The notes beneath the pieces were generated by a model. It did no database searches and had not been told where the DNA came from. It was given only the letters and a program-made list of their open reading frames with translations. Positions 5,307 to 10,046 of a stretch of DNA of 10,046 nucleotides are shown here, piece after piece. The DNA lies in NCBI GenBank assembly GCA_003538495.1, contig DPSD01000743.1, forward strand, positions 1 to 10,046. The letters are read 5' to 3'. Position 1 is the first letter of the stretch. Every line of letters begins with the position of its first letter. Both the position numbers and the translations under genes were made by a program. This DNA comes from Accumulibacter sp. Its GTDB lineage: Bacteria; Pseudomonadota; Gammaproteobacteria; Burkholderiales; Rhodocyclaceae.

Positions 5307-6233
5307 TTGACAGGTAATCGAACCACGCCGCCACTCGGCAGCCTGCGCGCCTTTGTTGCGGTGGCACGAAGCGGGAGCGTTACCGCCGCCGCCGAGCAAC
5401 TGCATCTGACGCACGGCGCGATCAGCCACCAGTTGCGACAGCTGCAGGACTACTTGGGACTGGCGCTATTCGAGCGCAGTGGCCGTGGCCTGAAGTTGAC
5501 CGTGCAGGGCGCCACTTACGCGGAACAGCTTGCGCGCGCCCTCGACGAGATCGCCAAGGCCACCGAAAGTCTGCTGGCTGCCCGCGACTACCGGCGGCTG
5601 CGCGTCAGCTGCATGCCCTCGTTCGCCGCCCGCTGGCTGCTGCCGCGGCTGGGCCGCTTCATCACCGATCAGCCCAACCTCGACGTCGAGGTGCAATCCA
5701 GCACCCGGCTGGCCGACCTCAAGGGCGGTGAAGCCGACGTCGGCGTTCGCTTCGGCCCCGGTCGATACCCGGGCCTGAGCAGCCGGCTGCTGATGAAGGA
5801 CTGGTATTACCCGGTTTGCTCGTCCGAGTTCATCGCCCGCCAGCAACTGGCTTCGCCGGCACAACTGGTTTCGCTGCCGCTGTTGCGATCCAGCGCCGAA
5901 CTCTGGCAACCGTGGTTCAAGGCCGCCGGAGTGGTCATCGAGGAACCGCAGCGCGGCACGGTATTCGACGACTCCAGCCTGATGCTGCTGGCCGCTGCGT
6001 CCGGCCAGGGCGTGGCGCTGGCGCGCCATACGCTGGCCGCGGACGACGTGGCGAGCGGCCGCCTGGTGCGCCCTTTTGCGACCGCGGTCGAATCGCCGTT
6101 CTCGTACTTCGTCGTCTGCCGCCTCGCCGACGAACACCAGAACGACGTTGCCGCGTTTCGGGAATGGCTGCTCCAGGAAGCACTTTCGTACCGCCAGCCG
6201 GCGGGCGTGCTGCGGCCAGCAACGAGCGACTAG
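5307..6233 (+). CDS. LysR-family transcriptional regulator, GcvA-like
   Basis: This 308-residue protein has the usual LysR length. Residues about 9-68 form the winged helix-turn-helix (LGSLRAFVAVARSGSVTAAA onward, then THGAISHQLRQLQ and LFERSGRG). Residues about 95-300 form the effector-binding domain, with MPSFAARWLLPRLGRF and ADVGVRFGPG typical of the GcvA subgroup. The effector is unknown; GcvA itself controls glycine cleavage in E. coli, but no glycine-cleavage gene is near. The start is probably TTG at 5307: an in-frame TGA at 5298-5300 rules out anything further upstream, and the next in-frame GTG would cut into the helix-turn-helix. The purine run GAAGAAAA sits immediately before it, a poor and close ribosome-binding site, so expression may be low. 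It diverges from DUF2917 copy 2 and GST, its probable targets. Confidence 0.92.
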   Translation: MTGNRTTPPLGSLRAFVAVARSGSVTAAAEQLHLTHGAISHQLRQLQDYLGLALFERSGRGLKLTVQGATYAEQLARALDEIAKATESLLAARDYRRLRVSCMPSFAARWLLPRLGRFITDQPNLDVEVQSSTRLADLKGGEADVGVRFGPGRYPGLSSRLLMKDWYYPVCSSEFIARQQLASPAQLVSLPLLRSSAELWQPWFKAAGVVIEEPQRGTVFDDSSLMLLAAASGQGVALARHTLAADDVASGRLVRPFATAVESPFSYFVVCRLADEHQNDVAAFREWLLQEALSYRQPAGVLRPATSD

Positions 6234-6258
6234 ACCGTACCGCCGCCGGCGCAGCGCA

Positions 6259-6282
6259 CGCCAGGCTGCTGCGGGCCTGGCG
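6259..6282. terminator. Hairpin between convergent lysR and propeller genes
   Basis: Perfect 8-base arms CGCCAGGC (6259-6266) and GCCTGGCG (6275-6282) surround an 8-base loop, in the 52-base gap between two converging genes. The position suits a bidirectional terminator. Neither strand has a T-tract after the stem, so termination efficiency is uncertain. Confidence 0.5.
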
Positions 6283-6285
6283 AAC

Positions 6286-7194
6286 TCACTCCCGGCGCCT
6301 CGGCGAACGTTCCACTTCCAGGACCCGCCCGCGCCCCTGCTCGGCGATCAACAGACGCCCCGGTGCCAGCGACAGTACCGTTTGCGCCGAGCGCAGATGG
6401 CGCAGGATGACCTGCAAGGATCCGCCATGGTGGTCGAGCAACAGGAGCCGTGCGCGATGAGTGGCGTCTTCGGTCACCCACAGCCCCTCGTCATTGCACA
6501 TCAGGAAGCCTGGCGCGTTGAGACCGCCAAGAACCAGCTCGTCGCCACCCTCCGACCGCCAGCGTTTCACCCATCCCTTGCCTTTTTCGGTATAGAACAG
6601 CTGCCCATCCGGGCAGACCGCGACCCCCTCGCCTTCGCTCAGATCGTCGCGCAAAACCGTCAGTATTTTTGCCGAGGTGTCGAAACGCAGCAAGCGGCCA
6701 TCGCCGGCGCGGTCCTCGATCGCGTAGAGATAGCGGCCATCGACGGCGACGCCTTCGACGTTTCTGCCGGGGAACAGCGCCTCGGCCTTGCCGCCATGCA
6801 GCCACAGGACAGGATGATCGCCCTCCTCCTGACCGACGACGATGCCGTCACCCAGAGCCGCCAGTCCGTCGGGTTTCGAAAGGCCTGGCAGCACCAGCGA
6901 GCGTGCTCCATCGGCAGCCAGCGTGAACACGCTGCCGCGCTGGTTTTTCAGCTCCTGGCTGACGTAGAGAAGGCCCTGCCGGTCTCTCGCCAGAGCGCTG
7001 ACGTATGGCACGCCATCGAGCACGACACGATACGACCAGCCATCAGCGGCAGTCACCGGATAGAAACGCTGCCACGCCAGGAACCCCAGCCCGCCCGTCA
7101 GGGTGCCGAGGGCGGCCAGTGCGACGAGCAGCCGCGTCGCGGCTTTCTGCCGGCGCCAGGCAGCGAGAAACGGCGAAGTAAGGAGCATGCGCAT
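6286..7194 (-). CDS. Membrane-anchored beta-propeller (SMP-30/NHL-like) protein
   Basis: This protein of about 302 residues begins with a short basic stretch and one hydrophobic segment (about 20-41, TRLLVALAALGTLTGGLGFL and on), most likely an uncleaved signal anchor that places the rest in the periplasm. The remainder is built of repeating blades with the pattern G-[VL]-A-V-DG-x-LY-x-x-E: KPDGLAALGDGIVV, NVEGVAVDGRYLYAIED, EGEGVAVCPDGQLFYTE and APGFLMCNDEGLWVTED. This resembles the SMP-30/gluconolactonase and strictosidine-synthase-like six-bladed propellers. Acidic residues at the blade ends could hold a metal, but I cannot assign a substrate or enzyme activity. Two in-frame ATGs (7194 and 7188) are equally plausible starts; the upstream one at 7281 adds an unlikely 29 residues, and none has a clear ribosome-binding site. 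It converges with lysR and diverges from the antiporter. Confidence 0.75.
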   Translation of the reverse strand: MRMLLTSPFLAAWRRQKAATRLLVALAALGTLTGGLGFLAWQRFYPVTAADGWSYRVVLDGVPYVSALARDRQGLLYVSQELKNQRGSVFTLAADGARSLVLPGLSKPDGLAALGDGIVVGQEEGDHPVLWLHGGKAEALFPGRNVEGVAVDGRYLYAIEDRAGDGRLLRFDTSAKILTVLRDDLSEGEGVAVCPDGQLFYTEKGKGWVKRWRSEGGDELVLGGLNAPGFLMCNDEGLWVTEDATHRARLLLLDHHGGSLQVILRHLRSAQTVLSLAPGRLLIAEQGRGRVLEVERSPRRRE

Positions 7195-7519
7195 CGGGCC
7201 GGTGGTCTGTCTGCAGCGCCCTGGCGAAGTCGCTCGAACAGGGGCAGCTGCAAGGGGGGGGAGAAGGTGCGTGAGCAACATCCGTCAGCACGCTGAAACG
7301 GAACCAGCTGCCCGAATGATCGACTCCGTCAAGAACCGGAGATCGCCAGGCGACAGCCAGCGACGCGACAGCAGGGGACAAATGATAGCGTCGAACCGCT
7401 GGCAGCGCAGCTCGATTCCTTGGCGTTGTCGCGCTCTTGCCGGTCCGGCGCGCCTGCTCAGCGTACTACGATGTAATGTGGCGTAACATTTTCGTCGCCG
7501 GCTCGCGCTAGAATTTGGC
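7195..7519. other. 325-bp divergent spacer between propeller and antiporter genes
   Basis: I see no gene in this stretch. It contains a run of eight G (7254-7261) and an AT-richer zone near 7468-7495 with an imperfect dyad (ACGATGT and ACATTTTCGT) that could be a regulator site for the antiporter. No good promoter for the propeller gene stands out. If the propeller start were the ATG at 7281, the G-run would fall inside that gene, where it could cause slippage. Confidence 0.45.
7509..7514 (+). promoter_or_regulatory. -10 box abutting the antiporter start
   Basis: TAGAAT has five of six consensus matches and ends five bases before the antiporter ATG. A start six or seven bases downstream would fall on the ATG itself, making a leaderless mRNA. 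The -35 region at 17 bases (ACATTT) is poor. No Shine-Dalgarno sequence lies between box and ATG. Confidence 0.4.
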
Positions 7520-9130
7520 ATGCCTGTTATCGAACTGACCCTGCTCCTCTTGCTGGCGATCGCCGTCGGCGGCGCACTGGTCCGCTGGACGCCGCTGCCC
7601 TTGCCGATCCTGCTGGTGGTGGTCGGCGTCGTGGCTTCCTTGCTGCCCGGACTCGACGCCATCGTGGTCGATCCGGAACTGTTCCTGCTGTTGTTCATCC
7701 CGCCGATCCTCTTTGCCGACGCCTGGGTATTGCCGCGCCGCGACTTCGTCAGCACGCTGAAGCCGGTACTGCTGCTGGCGCTCGGACTGGTCGTCCTGAC
7801 CGTCGTCGCGGTCGGCTACGCGATGCACTGGCTGATTCCCGCGATGCCGCTGGCGGTCGCTTTCACGCTCGGAGCCATCGTCTCGCCGACCGATGCCGTG
7901 GCCACCGTGGCGACCACCCAGCTGCTGCCCCTGCCGGCGCGCATCGTGCTCATCGTCAACGCCGAAAGCCTGCTCAACGACGCCTCCGGACTGGTGGCCT
8001 TCAAGCTCGCCGTCGCGGCGGCGGCCACCGGGCTGTTCTCGTCGACGGTGGTCGCCGGCGATTTCCTGCATCTGGCCGGCGGCGGCATCATCATCGGCAT
8101 CTCCGTCGAGTGGTTGGGTCGAGAGCTGCGCCAACGCCTGATTCGTTTGCGCGCCGACGACCCCGTATTGCAGACGCTGCTGACGATACTGATGCCCTAC
8201 GGGGCCTACCTCGCGGCCGAGGCATTGCACGTTTCGGGGATCCTGGCGGTGGTGGCCGCCGGGCTATGGGCCAGCGGCCAGGAGGTCAAAGGGCTGACCG
8301 CCGATGCGCGCCAGCACGCCCGCGAAGTGTGGAGGATGCTTTCCTATGTCCTCAACGGTCTGGTCTTCGTCCTGCTCGGCCTGCAGCTACGGCGCATGCT
8401 GACCAGCGTCGACCAGTACGCCGCGCTTGATCTGGCCTTGTACGCGCTCGTCCTGTGGGCCTTGTTGATGGTCTTGCGGATCGCCTGGGTGTGGATCTCC
8501 GCGCATCTTCGGTTTCGCCTGGGCTGGGGCTGGAGCGGCAGCGACTCGGGTCCCGATCCCAAGCGACTGCTGCTGGTCAGCTGGGCGGCGGTACGCGGCT
8601 CGATCACGCTGGCGACGGCGCTTTCGGTGCCGACGATAATTGCTGGCGGAACGCCTTTTCCCGAACGCGACCTGGTGGTCTTTCTGGCCGCGGCGACGAT
8701 CATCCTGACTCTTGCCTTCAACGGCGTGCCGCTGCCCTGGCTGATCCGCAAGCTGGCAATCGACAGCGGCCAGGAGAACCTGGACGAGGAGCACGCGGCC
8801 CGCGCCGAAATCGCCCGCGCTGCACTTGCCGCCGTGGCCAACGTCGCCAGTGACCTCAGCGACCCGGAAGACCTCGCTTTCGCCGAACAACTGGCCCGCC
8901 GCTATCAGGGCAAGATCGAGTTGCTCGAGGGCGATCCGGGCCACGCGACGCTGCGAGCGACGCATATCGCCGTGCGCCGACGCCTGCGGCTGGCCGCGAT
9001 CGGCGCCGAACGGCAGCGCCTGCGCGAGTTGCGCGCCAGCGACGTGATCAACGACGAAAGCCTGCGGCTGATCGAAGCCGAGCTCGACGAGCGCGAACTG
9101 GTTTCGTCGATCAGCGTGGACCGCGGCTAG
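7520..9130 (+). CDS. CPA1-family Na+/H+ antiporter, YjcE-like
   Basis: This 536-residue protein follows the bacterial CPA1 layout and, as I recall E. coli YjcE, aligns with it end to end. Residues 1 to about 410 contain roughly 12 hydrophobic membrane segments. Signature motifs are DPELFLLLFIPPILFADAW (51-69), SPTDAVA (122-128), NAESLLNDASG (147-157) with the ion-binding N153-D154 pair, and RGSIT (359-363). Residues about 412-536 form a soluble, charged cytoplasmic tail (RLRLAAIGAERQRLRELRAS and on) that is also conserved in YjcE. It should exchange Na+ or K+ for H+ across the inner membrane, for pH and salt balance; ion preference is not readable. The ATG at 7520 matches the family N-terminus. 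It lacks a ribosome-binding site and follows a -10-like box closely. It converges with the ABC exporter, 34 bases apart. Confidence 0.94.
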   Translation: MPVIELTLLLLLAIAVGGALVRWTPLPLPILLVVVGVVASLLPGLDAIVVDPELFLLLFIPPILFADAWVLPRRDFVSTLKPVLLLALGLVVLTVVAVGYAMHWLIPAMPLAVAFTLGAIVSPTDAVATVATTQLLPLPARIVLIVNAESLLNDASGLVAFKLAVAAAATGLFSSTVVAGDFLHLAGGGIIIGISVEWLGRELRQRLIRLRADDPVLQTLLTILMPYGAYLAAEALHVSGILAVVAAGLWASGQEVKGLTADARQHAREVWRMLSYVLNGLVFVLLGLQLRRMLTSVDQYAALDLALYALVLWALLMVLRIAWVWISAHLRFRLGWGWSGSDSGPDPKRLLLVSWAAVRGSITLATALSVPTIIAGGTPFPERDLVVFLAAATIILTLAFNGVPLPWLIRKLAIDSGQENLDEEHAARAEIARAALAAVANVASDLSDPEDLAFAEQLARRYQGKIELLEGDPGHATLRATHIAVRRRLRLAAIGAERQRLRELRASDVINDESLRLIEAELDERELVSSISVDRG

Positions 9131-9164
9131 CGCCAGGCTGGGGCACGCTTCTCCGCACCGAGGG

Positions 9165-10046
9165 TCACACGGCGAACTGCAGTGCGGCCAGCCGCGCATA
9201 CAAGCCGCCGCGAGCGACCAGTTGCAGGTGCGTACCGGCGTCGATCAGCCGCCCATGCTCGAAGACGACGATGCGGTCGGCACGCTGCACGGTGGCCAGG
9301 CGGTGAGCGATGACGATCGTCGTCCGGCCGCTGATCGCCGCTTCCAGCGCCGCCTGCACCACCCGCTCGCTCTCGGCGTCGAGGCTGCTGGTCGCCTCGT
9401 CAAGCAGCAGCAGCGGCGCGTTCTTCAGGATCGCGCGGGCGATGGCGATCCGCTGACGCTGACCACCGGACAGACGAACGCCACGCTCGCCGACGAAAGT
9501 GGCGTAGCCCTCGGGCAGTCGCTGAACGAACTCGTCGACGAAAGCGGCGGCGGCAGCGGCCCTGGTTTCCTGGTCACTGGCTCCGGGTCGGCCATAGCGG
9601 ATGTTGTCGGCGATGGTGCCCGAAAAGATCACCGCTTCCTGCGGCACCACCGCGATCCGTCCACGCAGTTCGGCCAGGCGCAGGCGGCGCAGGTCGATGC
9701 CATCGATCGTGATGACGCCTTCGCTGACGTCGTAGAAACGCTGCAGCAACTGCAGAACGGTCGTCTTGCCGGCGCCCGACGGCCCGACCAGCGCCACCGT
9801 CTGACCCGCCTCGATGCGCAGATCGAGGCCCTGCAGGACCGGCTGCGCCGGTCGCGCGGGGTAGGCAAAACGGACCCCTTCGAAGGCCACGCGCAAGCCA
9901 CCAGCCGGCACTGGCAGGGCGGCCGGCTGCCGTGGCTCGGCGATCGGCGAACGCGAGCGCAGCAGTTCCATCAACCGCTCGGCCGCCCCCGAAGCGCGCA
10001 GCAGGTCGCCCCAGACCTCGGCCAGCACCGCCACGCTGCCGGCGAC
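9165..10046 (-). CDS. ABC exporter, MsbA-related, ATP-binding part (5' end beyond window)
   Basis: The frame is open through the right edge, so only the last 293 residues are present; the membrane domain, normally about 300 residues, lies outside. Numbering from the first visible codon, residues 1-25 are the end of the membrane domain and coupling region ([15 protein letters not shown] then [10 protein letters not shown]). The nucleotide-binding domain then shows Walker [10 protein letters not shown] (88-96), the Q-loop at Q136, the LSGGQ signature (192-196), Walker B LLLLDE (212-217) and the switch histidine H248. All catalytic residues are intact. The wording closely matches the MsbA-related permease/ATPase family (as I recall, TIGR02204), half-transporters that work as homodimers in the inner membrane. 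The substrate is unknown; lipid or drug export is typical of the fold. A GTG at 10034 is internal, not the start. Confidence 0.93.
   Translation of the reverse strand, partial: VAGSVAVLAEVWGDLLRASGAAERLMELLRSRSPIAEPRQPAALPVPAGGLRVAFEGVRFAYPARPAQPVLQGLDLRIEAGQTVALVGPSGAGKTTVLQLLQRFYDVSEGVITIDGIDLRRLRLAELRGRIAVVPQEAVIFSGTIADNIRYGRPGASDQETRAAAAAAFVDEFVQRLPEGYATFVGERGVRLSGGQRQRIAIARAILKNAPLLLLDEATSSLDAESERVVQAALEAAISGRTTIVIAHRLATVQRADRIVVFEHGRLIDAGTHLQLVARGGLYARLAALQFAV

Noticed and set aside
7254..7261. Run of eight G as a possible phase-variable tract
   Set aside because: It falls in the spacer upstream of the preferred propeller starts, so slippage there would not change a reading frame unless the unlikely ATG at 7281 were used.
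6076..7296. A 406-codon open frame on the plus strand opposite the propeller gene
   Set aside because: It overlaps the end of lysR and lies antisense to a protein with clear repeats and a membrane anchor; the translation has no recognisable domain.
6260..9139. GCCAGGCTG occurring in two convergent gaps (near 6260 and near 9132)
   Set aside because: Nine shared GC-rich bases with no extended similarity are expected by chance, and only the first copy is part of a hairpin.

Overview
The window is GC-rich, densely coded bacterial chromosome with no mobile element, CRISPR array, rRNA or tRNA that I can see. The gene families (YaeQ, DUF2917, a GcvA-like LysR regulator, a MocR regulator, an MsbA-related ABC exporter, a YjcE-type antiporter) together point to a betaproteobacterium, perhaps a Rhodocyclales relative such as Accumulibacter. 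That placement is inferred from gene content and base composition, not from a marker gene.

Layout, left to right: an uninterpreted stretch (1-281); yaeQ on the plus strand (282-839); a convergent AbiEi-like solo antitoxin/regulator on the minus strand (960-1997), preceded by an inverted repeat that overlaps its probable promoter; a DUF2917 gene on the minus strand (2163-2534) diverging from a MocR-type regulator (2698-4116); a glutathione S-transferase (4150-4809) and a second DUF2917 gene (4865-5191), both minus and probably co-transcribed, diverging from a GcvA-like LysR regulator with a TTG start (5307-6233); a membrane-anchored beta-propeller protein on the minus strand (6286-7194); a 325-bp divergent spacer; a CPA1 Na+/H+ antiporter (7520-9130) that may be translated from a leaderless mRNA; and the C-terminal part of an MsbA-related ABC exporter on the minus strand, cut by the right edge (9165-10046).

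The most notable theme is regulatory. Within about 4 kb there are two copies of the same arrangement: a small DUF2917 protein of unknown function divergent from a transcription factor. The two factors come from unrelated families (MocR/GntR and LysR), and each shared intergenic region carries its own inverted or repeated motifs. The second copy probably also drives a GST gene. Upstream, the AbiEi-like gene has a near-textbook autoregulatory layout (a perfect 10-bp inverted repeat spanning a -10-like box) but no AbiEii toxin in view. The remaining genes look like ordinary housekeeping or envelope genes arranged convergently, two of the junctions with GC-rich hairpins. I see no clear multi-gene defence or biosynthetic system.
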